DNA of 55,970 bases from Gnetum montanum (Eukaryota; Streptophyta; Gnetopsida; Gnetales; Gnetaceae): positions 244,552 through 300,521 of the forward strand of contig MNCI01026665.1 in NCBI GenBank assembly GCA_015680685.1, in the 5' to 3' direction. This document shows, one piece after another, positions 1 to 9,404 of this stretch. The number at the start of each line of letters is the position of its first letter. The first letter of the stretch is position 1. Position numbers and translations under genes: made by a program. A model generated the notes under the pieces. That model saw nothing but the letters and a program-made list of their open reading frames with translations. It ran no database searches and had not been told where the DNA came from.

Positions 1-1003
1 AAAAAAAAAAAAACATCCTTGATAAATATATTAAAGTTATTCAAGACATGTATAAAGAAGCTACCATTAAAATTAGAACAACTTGTCAAATAACATTTGA
101 TTTTCTAGTCACAATATGTCTACATCAAGGATCTGCACTTAGCTTGCAATTATTTGCCATTATTATGGATGCATTATGAAAAGGAAGTACAAGAAGAAAT
201 CCCTTGGTGTATGCAATTTAAAGATGGTATTGTGTTGGTGGATACAACTTAAGAAAATATTGTTGCTAAAATAGGAAAGTGGAGACATGCTCTAGAGTCA
301 AAAGGCTTAAAAATTAGCAAAAGTAAGCCAGAATATATGAAATGCAATTTTAACAACATAAACATTGGTGAAATTGAAGTGACAATTCAAAGAAAAAAAG
401 TCCTTCACTGCAAGTAGTTTCGCTACCTGGGATCAATTTTGCAATTAGATAGGGAACTTGATAAACATACTAGAAATAGAATTTAGGCAAAATGGTCAAA
501 ATGGAGATAGGCTAGTGATGTTCAATGTGATAAAAGAATACCAATAAAATTAAAGGGGAGATTTTATTGGATACCACTTGGACTTGCTATTTTTCATAGT
601 ATTGAATGTTGGGCAATGCAAAAGAGGCACGGAGATCAAATTAGTGCGGTAGAAATGTGAATGCTTCGATTGATGTTGAATGTCATTAGAAGAGAAACTA
701 CATAATATAGACATCAGATGACAACTTGGAGTGGCTTCTATTTCAAATAAGCTACAAGAACGGTGGCTTAGATGGTTTTGTCATGCATCAAGAAGATCAG
801 GCAATAAGCCAAACAAAGGTTGCTACATCACTGTTCCAAGAAAGTTACCGAAAGGAAGACCAAATAAGACATGGGGAAAATGATTAAAGATGATTTAAAG
901 AAACTACAAATAAACAAGGATTTAGCTCTTCATAAAAGTGAATAGCGAGAAATAACTCATGTAGCCAATCACATTTTGTTGGGACAAGGCTAAGATGATG
1001 ATG
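1..1003 (+). mobile_element. RTE-clade LINE, 3' half of reverse transcriptase ORF, decayed
   Basis: Conceptual translation in the + frames gives the typical plant RTE reverse-transcriptase series: YIKVIQDMYKEA, GLHQGSALS-like (here CLHQGSALSLQLFAIIMD), IPWCMQF, VLVD, ALESKGLKISKSK, EYMKCNF, FRYLGSILQLD, LKGRFYWI, ECWAMQKRH and a final RWFCHASRRSG-like tail. The element ends at TTGGGACAAGGCTAAGATGATGATGA (985-1003), the short-repeat 3' terminus usual for RTE elements, not poly(A). The frame is broken by several stops and shifts. The catalytic FADD motif reads F-K-D-G, so the enzyme would be inactive. The 5' end (endonuclease and first RT motifs) is outside the window. Confidence 0.9.
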
Positions 1004-1384
1004 AAATCCATTGGAATTGTGCAATCATGGATATATCAACAAGTCAGCTTCAAGACATACAAATCATCAAGCTCATCATCAGCACTTAAATTCATCAACA
1101 CAAATACATCAACAACACGAAAACCCATCAACATAATCACATCAATAGTGCTTAAATTTATCAATAGAAGCATACCAACAATATTCAAATACATCACCAT
1201 CATCAGATCATAGATAAATTTACAAATCAATACCAAAGCACAAAATCACAAGCACATGGTTAACACCACTTAAGTCCATCATAATTATAAAATTATAGGT
1301 AAATCCACAAGTCAGAATCAAACTATACAAAGCACACTCACAATTGCTACTCCAAACATCAAGACATGAACTTAGGAAAAGGCG
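1004..1384. other. No recognisable gene (AT-rich spacer)
   Basis: The stretch is A/C-rich with many short CATCA/ATCAA words. No domain, tRNA or LTR end could be recognised. The two overlapping small open frames here are low-complexity Ser/Thr/Ile-rich translations and are not supported as genes. Confidence 0.5.
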
Positions 1385-4019
1385 GGTTGTTACAGCTTGG
1401 CTGTAGTATTATAAAGCTGCCATATTAATTTTTCAAGCAGGGCTGCATTAATATGCTTGAGCTGCTGAAGTGCCCACCCTTCTGTAGAGGTAGATTGATA
1501 AATAGTAAAGCACTTCATACTATGAAAAGATCTGTCCTTCATAGATGACTAGAGGAAGGCATGTTCCAGTTATTAGAGCCTGTCAATTACCGAATTGGGT
1601 GCCTGGTAATAAGGAAAGAGGTAAAGTTGCATAGAATGTAGTATAGAGTGGATCAATTGAAGGCAGCCTGCTTGTGATAATAGCTTTGCTTTCCATCCAA
1701 ATAACCTGTATGTCACTTTATCCACATCCTCTGACCGAAAAGCAGTTTGTGCTTGGCTAAAGAGAAGAGGATTCCCCAAATATTTAGCGGGAAAGGTGCC
1801 TTTTGCACACTGTAACTGACTACAAAAATCATGGAATACTTGCCTAGGTGTGCCAAAATTGTACAACAGCCTCTTTTAGAGATTAATACGAAATCCAAAG
1901 GCATTAGCAAAAGTATCGAGGCATGCTACTGCTTTTTGTATGTTTTACTGGAACTTCCATGTAGGAAGAGAAAGGCGTCATTAACAAATTGAGAGTGAGT
2001 ATTGTCAGGGCATCCATAAGTGGGCGTGATACCTCAGATAAGACTAAGCTGTCATTGATGTTTGAAATAAGCAGCAAGGCCTTACATGGACAGAATAAAT
2101 AGGTAAGTTAAGGAAACATGGGATCCCCTTGCTAGAGGCCATTGCAAGTAGGAAAATCACTAACCCTGCTAGCATTTAGCAGAAAGGAAAAACGAGAACC
2201 TTTATAACACTGAGGAAGGTTATGTACCCAATGAGTAGGAAAGCAAAATTTATCGAGGATAGAATCCATATGGTTCCATGCCACTCAATCATGTGCTTTA
2301 CTAATACTAAGTTAAGAAGCCCGACTAGGAGTGCTTTGTAAATGAGTTGAGTGGAGAATCTTCTTAGTAAGAAGTACCTGATCAAGGATATGGCGGTGAA
2401 CAGGGAATCCTTCCTGTTTTGGGTCAACTAGGGAATCCGTGACTTTACGAAGTTTGACTGCAAGAAATCGTGAAATACTTTTGTATAAAATAGTACGGAG
2501 ACTAATAGGTCTAAAATCTTTGATATTCAAAGCTTGGTCTTTCTTTGGCAGAAGAGCAATCCATGCGATATTCAACTCTCTCGAAATGGTATTTATTCTC
2601 TAGAACTCATAAATCATGTTGCAGACATCATTTCTAATGGTAGACCAATAATGCTTAAAAAACCTCGATGGGAAATCCGTCAGCAGTTGGGCTCTTATTG
2701 TTAGCCATTTCAAAACTAATAGCATGGATTTCAGTAGAAGTGGGTGGAGAGGTCAAAATGTGGATTGCTTGAGGCGATAGACAACAATCAACACATGCGA
2801 TAATTTCTTGAATTTTATTTATATCCCTTATACGGCAGATACTCAACAGGTCCTGATAAAAATAAAGAGCAATGTTGTCTAACACCGTAGGGTCTGAGGT
2901 GGGACTACCGTCCTCTTTTTCAAATTGTGTTGTCTGAGTCCTGGTGACTTGAAGGGAAACATAAGAATGAAAGAAACCGGAATTAGCATTCCCCTCAGTA
3001 AGCCATTTATGCTTTGAGCGTTGTCTCTACTACGTTGTTTCCTGTCTGTACATCTCATAATATTGCTCCAAAAGAGTCCATTACCGAGCTTGGTGTTCAT
3101 CATTCCATCCTTACAATCTATTGCTAACTGAATCACCTCAATCTTCCTTGAGAAATCTTTCTTTTACCTTTCCAATTGAATGGATGGGCTTTTCACCATT
3201 CCAAAACAGCATGCTGAACCAATTTAAGCTTTTGAAGGATACAAAACTAAACTGTACTAGAGAAATGGCTATTTCAACACTCCTTCACAAGCTGGTCTAC
3301 CTTTGAAAAGTCCATCCAGTTGTTTTCCTAGCGAAAAATAGGCTTTGTGAAAGTTACTGCGGTCTCTAGTACTAAAGGCCAATGATTTGAACAAGCCAGA
3401 GGAAGGCATTTGACTTGTACTAGCGGGCAACAATTCGCCCAACTTGCAGAACAAAAAGAAAAAATGGTCAAGTTTACAGGTATTGCTGTTGGCTTCCACA
3501 GATAAATTAGACCAGGTGAAAGGGCAAGTAGGTATAGGAATTTCCATAAAGACTAAAATCTGTGCAACCTCAATGAAAGGCTGGTGAGCAATTGGCTTCC
3601 AGATACCGCCATTCTTCTCAGAATTTCATAAGAGGGTTGAAATCACTTGCTACCAACAGTGGATATGAAATGGTCTGTACCTTGTGAACAAAATCAGCCC
3701 AAAAGGCTGCATGCTCCTGTACGCTTGGAGGGCCATAAATGTTAGTGAGAACTCAAGGTGACCCATAATCAACCACCGCAATGCCATTAGAACAAGACTA
3801 AAAGAGAGGCATCGAGAAACTTGGACAACTGATGGTACATAAGCGATCTTCATGGCTAATACTTGTACAAAAATGTAATCCACATCCAAGAAAAGATTTA
3901 TGAATAACAACAATCCTCTGGATTTCAACTGCCTTGGTCTCTTGAAGGCATAAGAAGTTGATATTTTGTGATGACTATTAGAATTTGATAGTCTTCTGAT
4001 TCCAAGTGAGGATCCTCAT
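1385..4019 (-). pseudogene. L1-clade LINE ORF2 (endonuclease-RT), decayed
   Basis: Read on the minus strand, the ORF starts at an ATG (4019-4017) with MRILTWNQ, matching the MKILSWN-type start of plant L1 ORF2. INFLCLQETKAV follows, which is the AP-endonuclease N-terminus. Next come PFTWSN and KLDHF (endonuclease C-terminal part, ~3540-3450), a linker with CLSPQAIHILTSPPT and NNKSPTADGFP (~2790-2660), and RT motifs IALLPKKD, DFRPISL and YKSISRFLA (~2560-2450). The RT thumb-like segment KYLGNPLL / GWKAKLLSQAGCLQLI (~1790-1640) and a GGLGALQLKHINAALL-like tail (~1470-1410) complete it. Multiple stops and frameshifts make it a pseudogene. The part beyond ~1385 (zf-RVT and 3' UTR) is missing. Confidence 0.88.
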
Positions 4020-4560
4020 TTGCAAGTGGAGGATGAGGCTTCTCCATGGCTTTGCCAAACTAATTCTAAAAAGCTTAACTTTAACTGTAGATCTTCAGTA
4101 AGTTTGGATGATCTAGGGTTTTTGATGAGGACATCACCTTACTTCTGATGTACTCTTATCCTTTGAGTCATGTCTAAGAGTCTGTAACTTTGCTCATCTT
4201 TGTTTTAAACTTAATTGAGGAAAAATTCTTCATTTCTTTGTATTCTTACTTTCTTAGTGTAATTTTAATTTGAAAGTGAGAAGGATTGTGCTCTTGTGGG
4301 GGCTGGAGGGGTCAGCTCCTCACTACTTCTATCCGGCAGTTGTAACTTTTTTTCTAGATGTTGTAGAGTAGGCCTGTAAGGGTTGTGTTACAACTACTGA
4401 TTGGAAAAGCTGTGGCGGTACCTCTTGTGGGTTCTATATTGTCAAATTCTCTGCTGTAGAACCATCATGCAGATCCATTTCCTGCCTCGGAGTTTGCATG
4501 GTCCATCATACATCTTGTTAATATACATTGTAACATAAGTTTAATTTTTTTCGTCCCTCC
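4020..4560 (-). mobile_element. Probable 5' region of the same L1 (ORF1/ORF2 junction)
   Basis: This DNA lies directly upstream (minus sense) of the L1 ORF2 ATG. Minus-strand translation gives short open blocks, such as a Pro-rich SSEELTPPAPTRAQS segment, but no clear ORF1 domain. It is assigned by position only. Confidence 0.35.
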
Positions 4561-5095
4561 AAGTGAACAACATTTCATCCACCTTGGCTTCTTTCCCTTG
4601 GATTTTGAAACCCATTGAGTGCAGTATGCATATTTCTTCTTGTAATTTTCTATTTAATAATGCAAACACATTCTTGAAGCTACTGCTCATTGTTGAAAAC
4701 CAATAGTAATGAATGTAACTTTAAAATTTATCTAAGCTTCCATCCACCTTGAATTTTGTATGGAACACCAATACCGTGATGCTATTATCAATGAGTTTTA
4801 TATTCAAGTTCTATTGTTTTGAGTGAATGGAATAATTGGTTGGGCTATAAGAAAGAGGTGGGTTTGTTAGAGTGAGTAGAAGTGTAAAAATTTGTTTTGG
4901 ACTCTCAACATGTTGTTGACTGTTGCCGGGATCAAGATTAGGTGAGATAATTGATTTCTTGATGTCATTGAACATCGCTGGACGTGATTGAATGCATATG
5001 TATTGTAAGTTGGAAGGGGTTTGAGGGCTGCAAATTGTTGGTATAGAGTGTTTGTCAGAACACTACACAAATGATACTATCTTGTTCTCTTAGTT
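4561..5095. other. No recognisable gene
   Basis: No domain, LTR end, SINE box or long open frame could be supported in this AT-rich stretch between two L1 fragments of opposite orientation. Confidence 0.45.
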
Positions 5096-5705
5096 AATGG
5101 TTCCCTAGGCCCATGTGCTGAACAGAGCCCTGTGCAAAATGGCCATGGAGATGGGGTTGGAAATAAACAGAGGCAAGTCTGTCCTGCACATTTTTAATGC
5201 TGATGGACGTGTGAAGGGCATGGTTGGACAAGTGTTGGAGATTCTCCAAAGGATGCTGGTAGATTTTTATTTGGGGATACCCCTGTATGCCTTGAATCGG
5301 AAGAGCTTGTGGTCCATCCTGATCCAAAAGATCCAGCAATGGATTGGGTAATGGACTAACCGGTTCCTCACTAGGAAGGGGTGAGTTCTTTTAGCAACTT
5401 TGGTTCTGTTTGCTTTCGCTTGTCTCACTGCTTCCGTTGCCAACCCCCCGATGGGCATCATTCAATGGGTGGATCAATTAATTAGGAATTTCATTTGGTT
5501 AGAGGGTAAAGGAGGAGAACACATGCACCCTATTTGCTTGGACATGTTGACCAAGCTGAAGGTGGCTGGGGGCCTTGAGGTCTTGAAGTTCTAGGATGCC
5601 ATCACCATGGGACACTAGCTGCTCACCAACCGCATGATGCAAGCCAATGATAATTTAGCATAGTGGATTCTCATCATGAGAACTAAGAGATTTTACCAAA
5701 GGTTG
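5096..5705 (+). mobile_element. L1-clade LINE fragment, C-terminal RT region
   Basis: The + strand encodes MAMEMGLEINRGKS, YLGIPLYALNRKS, IQQWIG (thumb region), then TASVANPPMGIIQWVDQLIRNFIW, LDMLTKLKVAGGLEVLKF and LLTNRMMQAND. This corresponds to the L1 block running from the 'NxxKS' motif through 'YLGIPL', 'IxxxxRxFLW' and 'GGLGxxDL'. It is interrupted by TAA/TGA/TAG stops. It is more GC-rich than its surroundings and in the opposite orientation to the L1 at 1385-4019, so it is a separate insertion. Both ends are truncated and no poly(A) was seen. Confidence 0.85.
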
Positions 5706-5764
5706 CTGAAACTTCAATGTGAATGAAGAATGAGATGAAGTGGTTTGATGAATAATGTCTACAA

Positions 5765-5957
5765 ATATGTTTATTCATAAAAAAAATTTAATAATAATGA
5801 AGCTTTAACCAATTAGATCATCACCTAGAGTCTCAGTGCTCATCCTACCAAGGCAGGGTCTTGGGATGGTTGGTGGATGATTAAAAGCCTAACATCTTTT
5901 GAGTGGCTATGCCTAGGCTCAAACCTAGGTATAAACAGGCACCTACCATCACTTTAA
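5765..5957 (-). mobile_element. SINE-like repeat, copy 1 (minus)
   Basis: Its reverse complement matches 7815-8010 over most of its length: GTGATGGTAAGGTGC-type head, a GGTTTGAGCCTAGGC block, GTTAGGCTTTT, CCTTGGTAG and GATGAGCACTGA. The head (GTGATGGTAGGTGC) and the GGTTTGAGCC block, about 30 bases further on, resemble the A and B boxes of a tRNA-derived pol III promoter. The family identity is inferred from these boxes and from the inverted second copy 2 kb away. Confidence 0.6.
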
Positions 5958-6889
5958 AATATACTTATGAAGTTTGGATTGGATCGTGGATTGCGAGTTG
6001 GAATCACCTCTAATTGTGATATTAAAAAATATCAAATATTTAATCATTTTCGAAACTATATGCAATTAAGAAGACAAAGCATTGAAAATCCATTAAAAAT
6101 CAATATATTCAACTTTAAAATAGAAATTTCTAAACATATTAATATAACAACATTGCATTAAGCATGAACATCAACATAAATTTATTGTTTATAGTCCCAT
6201 ATACATTACAAAAAATTTCAAATATAAGCTACACTGTAGTATCTATTTATCATCAACTAAAATAAATGAGCTGAAGAATGTCTAAAATCAGCTACTAAAG
6301 TGATTCAAAATAAGTTGAAGAATGCATTGTTGAGCTCTTGAAGAATGTACTGGTTAGCTCCCCAAGAATGTGTTGCTCCTTCCAGAAAAATGTGTACTCA
6401 AAGTGCTGAAAACCTTGAAACTGCTGATGACGCATATTCAGAATGTTTTATGCTGATTCTTTCTACTTTCATAGCTGTATTGAGTTATGAATTTTGTTAT
6501 TGGGATGGTGTTTTAATGTTTAACGTTAAAAAGTGTAAACTTTTAATTGGTATTTTTAAAGATTCCAAAATTATTTAGAATTGCATGGAATCATTTGGAA
6601 TTGCCTAGAATCACGATCTAGAATCTCCTGGATCATGATTCCGATCTTTATAAGTATACTCTGAAAGATGGTCCCTTATGAAGTTTGAACCAATGGATAC
6701 ATAATATTTCTTTGTAGGGAAAATTTCTACAACAGTATGAGGAAAATATCCTACAGATGATAAATCAAGATTCAAATTTTTTTTTGAAACATTTCAGAAG
6801 TAAATTCCCTCAAGGCAATAGTATTCTATTTGCAAAGATTCAAGTATTCTAAAAAAAGTCTATTGTACAATGTGTTAAAACATATAAAT
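5958..6889. other. No recognisable gene (AT-rich)
   Basis: A small open frame at 6345-6578 (Met-Tyr-Trp start, Cys-rich) has no recognisable domain. A run of near repeats of GAATCATTTGGAATTGCCTAGAATCA type occurs around 6575-6640. No other feature is supported. Confidence 0.45.
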
Positions 6890-7231
6890 ATCAACATAAA
6901 CTTAGATATTTTACAGCTTACAAATGATGAAATAATCGATGAAACTAGGAAGTTATCATATGGAAAAGTAGTTGATGCAGAAGGGTCATATGTTAAAATG
7001 CTATAGACAATTAGATTGGACAGGGACTTGGAAGTGCTTACTAAAGAACTTCAAAATTAGTATGAACAAATAATGGATGATTAGTAGAGTTATTATGTTG
7101 CTTTTGAAAGTAGATAAATCAGTGTTAAATAATTATAGATTGATCATGATTAGCAACATGTTTGCAAAATACCATTTTGGAAAAAAATACTAGGAAGTTG
7201 ACAAAAGAAAAAAATTTACATATAGTCTCAT

Positions 7232-7249
7232 AAGAAAGATTTGAAATAA
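7232..7249. repeat. Target-site duplication, left copy
   Basis: AAGAAAGATTTGAAATAA is identical to 7652-7669. The two copies bracket the insertion at 7250-7651. Confidence 0.8.
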
Positions 7250-7651
7250 AGCCCATGAGGCCAATGTGTGCCATTGGCTTCAAGAAGATAAGTGCCCCTA
7301 TGTTATCATGCATAGTAATAACAATATGTTCTGGCCTGCTCTTTGCAATAGTAATCACAAAATGTTCTGGCCTGCTCTTTGCAAGTACATTAGGAGGACT
7401 TTAGCCAAGCTCCATTTGAACGGGTCTAGGGATGAGATCGAATGCATGTTGAAAGAGGTAAAATACAAGGAATTTCAACAAGTAGCGGCGTTTGTGGCTA
7501 CCAAGTGGCAACGGGCAGTCTTAGATGCAATTCACTCCCAAGAATGGGCTATGTCTGTAGGGCAGCTGAGGAGTGCTTTGGGGAGGGGGGGAGGGGGGTT
7601 GCGGGGGTTGATCTTGTGGATGTGTTAATATAATTACCTGAATTCTTCTAA
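7250..7651 (+). mobile_element. 402-bp insertion carrying a J-domain-like coding segment (copy 2)
   Basis: This block sits between two perfect 18-bp repeats inside a LINE RT frame, as expected for a target-site duplication. Frame 7266-7628 is open for 120 codons. Around residues 3-15 it reads WLQEDKCPYVIM, then a tandem 12-residue repeat (HSNNNMFWPALC / NSNHKMFWPALC, a 36-bp duplication), then YIRRTLAKLHLNG and VAAFVATKWQRAVLDAIHSQE. The same series appears at 9093-9335 as WLRGGWCPYLILGIN, HIRRTLACFHLDV and AASFMDTEDHRNTLDILHELE. That is the layout of a J-domain (CPYxxLGI, helix II with RRxxRRTLA, HPD replaced by HLN/HLD). The segment ends in a Gly-rich, G-run stretch and a TAA. Function is unknown; only the C-terminal region is present. 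Confidence 0.55.
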
Positions 7652-7669
7652 AAGAAAGATTTGAAATAA
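7652..7669. repeat. Target-site duplication, right copy
   Basis: This is a perfect copy of 7232-7249. The LINE RT reading (HSTIDHLFTLR) resumes immediately after it. Confidence 0.8.
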
Positions 7670-7814
7670 TGCATTCTACAATAGACCATTTGTTTACTTT
7701 AAGATAGTGCATTGAGCAAGTATAGGGGAAGGAAAGACATCGACATGCTTTGTTGACTTTTGTAAAGTGTTGAAAGGAAAGTTCTATAAAATTGCTATTA
7801 GACATGAATCATTT

Positions 7815-8010
7815 ATGGACCACCACTTATAGTGATGGTAAGGTGCTTGTTTCTCAAGTTATAAGACTTGGGTCCAAGCCTAGGCACAACCACTTAAAGA
7901 GGTTAGGCTTTTGCTCATCTACTAACCCTCCTAGAACCCTACCTTGGTAGAATGAGCATTGAATGCATGGGTGATGATCCTTTTTTAGACATATAATCTG
8001 GAATGCTGAC
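7815..8010 (+). mobile_element. SINE-like repeat, copy 2 (plus)
   Basis: This is the inverted partner of 5765-5957. It has ATAGTGATGGTAAGGTGC (A-box-like), then GGGTCCAAGCCTAGG (B-box-like) about 35 bases later, then the shared GTTAGGCTTTT, CCTTGGTAGAATGAGCA and GGGTGATGATCC blocks. It separates LINE RT sequence (7652-7815) from an RTE 3' end (8035-8352), so it was probably inserted into the LINE mosaic. Confidence 0.62.
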
Positions 8011-8034
8011 CTATCAAACAGAATTAGGCTCAAC

Positions 8035-8352
8035 ACATTTACATAGTAGAGATGCTAATGCTAAAGTGGATTTTGGGTATGACAAGTAAATATTGAATCA
8101 ACTACTCTTTTATTAGGGGATGTTTGGAAGTAGCACTTATTGATCATAAACTTAAGCTGTCTCAAATGGTTTATCCATGTGCTTAGAAGACTAGAGAATG
8201 CACTCTTTAGGTAGACCTAAATATACATGGTTTGCAAACATAAAACAACACATCCAAGATTTAGGTATTAATGCTTATTTACCTTTTAATAGAAGCTAGT
8301 GGTGGAAAAGAATTGATATAGCCAGCCCCATGTAGTTGGGGTAAGGCTAGGA
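8035..8352 (+). mobile_element. RTE LINE 3' terminal fragment
   Basis: The + strand shows a broken RWFxHVxRR-type motif (WFIHVLRRLEN), RPKYTWF in a shifted frame, WWKRIDIASP and the terminal CCATGTAGTTGGGGTAAGGCTAGGATGATGATGA. The last is the RTE-type 3' end, comparable to 985-1003 and to the reverse complement of ~25540-25575. Confidence 0.75.
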
Positions 8353-8445
8353 TGATGATGACGACAACTTTGCTAAAACATTTGATTTAGTTATGATGGA
8401 AATTATGGAGAAAACTTATCAAACTTGTGGTTAACCTTGGTTTAT

Positions 8446-8457
8446 TCAATGCCATTT
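8446..8457. repeat. Target-site duplication, left copy
   Basis: TCAATGCCATTT is repeated at 9393-9404. The last Ts merge with the T run at 8455-8464, so the exact right edge is ambiguous by a few bases. Confidence 0.75.
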
Positions 8458-9392
8458 TTTTTTTGAGAAAGTAGTTGGGATTATATTACTAAGAAATGCA
8501 AACCATAGTACAAGAGATTACAAATGGTGGGCCATCAAGAATGGCCCCCCCATGGTAGGGAAGAATCCCCAAAATCAAACAAACCAGCTCCCAAAACAAA
8601 AATCTTACATTGACCATGGAGCAAGTCCAGGGAAACAGCGCCCGGGGGGGTGGGGCCACCGGCCCAAGGACCCAACGGGAGCGGTGCCCCCCCACTCGCC
8701 TTGACAGGCCAGTTTCCTCCCCACCAGAGACCTCTGGCCATAGGAACTGGCACGAAGAACTTCAGCAGGCCACGCAGAGGGCCGCGGACGAGGCGCGGGA
8801 GGCTGAGCGGAGGGAGTGGGAAGCCAAATGGCATGAAGCCCTTGCGTAGGCCCGGGCCGACCTGGAAGCCTAGTTCTTTGAACAAGAACAGGGGCCGGTG
8901 AGGCAGCAAGACCTCATGACCAAGGCTGCCAGGGCCTGCCTAATTGACGAAATCCGGGCCCAAGTGCGGGAAGAGTTGATTCAAGAAGATGCGGCCTAGA
9001 GACAGCGTGAGCAGGCGGAGCAGGAGCGGCTTCAAGATGAGGAGGATCAGCGACAGCAGCAGCTTGACTGAGCTCATGAGCACAACACCTGACAATGGCT
9101 AAGAGGGGGGTGGTGCCCGTACCTCATTCTTGGCATCAACTGTGAGAGCTCCCGGGTTGAGCTCAGACGCCATATCCGTCGGACCTTGGCGTGCTTCCAT
9201 CTGGATGTAGGCGCCTCACAAGCGGATTGGAGCTGGCGGGAGTAAGCCATGCAGGGTATCTAGCAGGCGGCCAGTTTCATGGACACGGAGGACCACCGGA
9301 ACACTCTGGATATTCTCCATGAACTGGAATGCCCCAACTGCGCTTGTCGACAGCTGCCGAGGAACCCATAATGGGGGTTTGTCGGCCCCGGG
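8458..9392 (-). mobile_element. Retroposed insertion: L1-type 3' end joined to a GC-rich segment
   Basis: The block is flanked by a 12-bp duplication and begins with a T run (poly(A) on the minus strand). The next ~70 bases (GAGAAAGTAGTTGGGATTATATTACT... ACAAGAGATTACAAA) match the left end of the L1 at 13134-14945, so this end is an L1-type 3' terminus in minus orientation. From ~8610 the DNA turns very GC-rich, and the only long readable frame lies on the opposite (+) strand (8610-9371). The insertion is therefore a chimera or rearranged retrocopy, not a simple 5'-truncated L1. Confidence 0.72.
8610..9371 (+). pseudogene. Coiled-coil plus J-domain-like protein, decayed (copy 1)
   Basis: One + frame runs from an ATG at 8610 (second ATG 8616) to TAA 9369-9371, 254 codons with about seven internal stops. 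Residues ~1-45 are Gly/Pro/Arg-rich. Residues ~48-155 are Glu/Gln/Arg/Ala-rich with heptad-like spacing (ELQQATQRAADEAREAERRE, AQVREELIQED, REQAEQERLQDEEDQRQQQQ), i.e. a predicted long coiled coil. Residues ~162-240 read WLRGGWCPYLILGIN, RVELRRHIRRTLACFHLDV, QAASFMDTEDHRNTLDILHE, which fits J-domain helices I-III with HLD in place of HPD. The end has CPNCAC. Six of the stops lie where CAG or CGA would become TAG or TGA by C-to-T change; the TAA could come from CAA. GC content is far above that of the flanks. The identity of the parent gene is unknown. Confidence 0.5.
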
Positions 9393-9404
9393 TCAATGCC
9401 ATTT
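9393..9404. repeat. Target-site duplication, right copy
   Basis: TCAATGCCATTT matches 8446-8457. LINE RT sequence resumes directly afterwards. Confidence 0.75.

Larger units (their letters stand above)
6890..7815 (+). mobile_element. LINE reverse-transcriptase fragment, interrupted
   Basis: Before the insertion at 7250-7651 the + strand gives KSVLNNYRLIMISNMFAKY, the NYRxI motif that opens many LINE RT domains. After it come HSTIDHLFTLR-CIEQV and, in another frame, TCFVDFCKVL, i.e. the 'xTxDHxFxLRxxIE' and 'CFVDFxKAF' (motif A) blocks. The 18-bp sequence AAGAAAGATTTGAAATAA occurs at both junctions (7232-7249 and 7652-7669), so the LINE was continuous before it was split. Frameshifts and stops are frequent. 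The clade is not certain; the 'CFVDFCK' style differs from the RTE copies. Confidence 0.72.

Noticed and set aside
6345-6578. 77-codon Cys-containing open frame, considered as an upstream omega-amidase exon
   Set aside because: It has none of the nitrilase motifs (PEIWN-like, GICYDxRF), and no splice-compatible fit.
8489-8909. Minus-strand GC-rich open frames of 68 and 124 codons
   Set aside because: They are low-complexity Pro/Gly/Leu translations antisense to the coiled-coil/J-like frame, and GC-rich DNA has few stops by chance.
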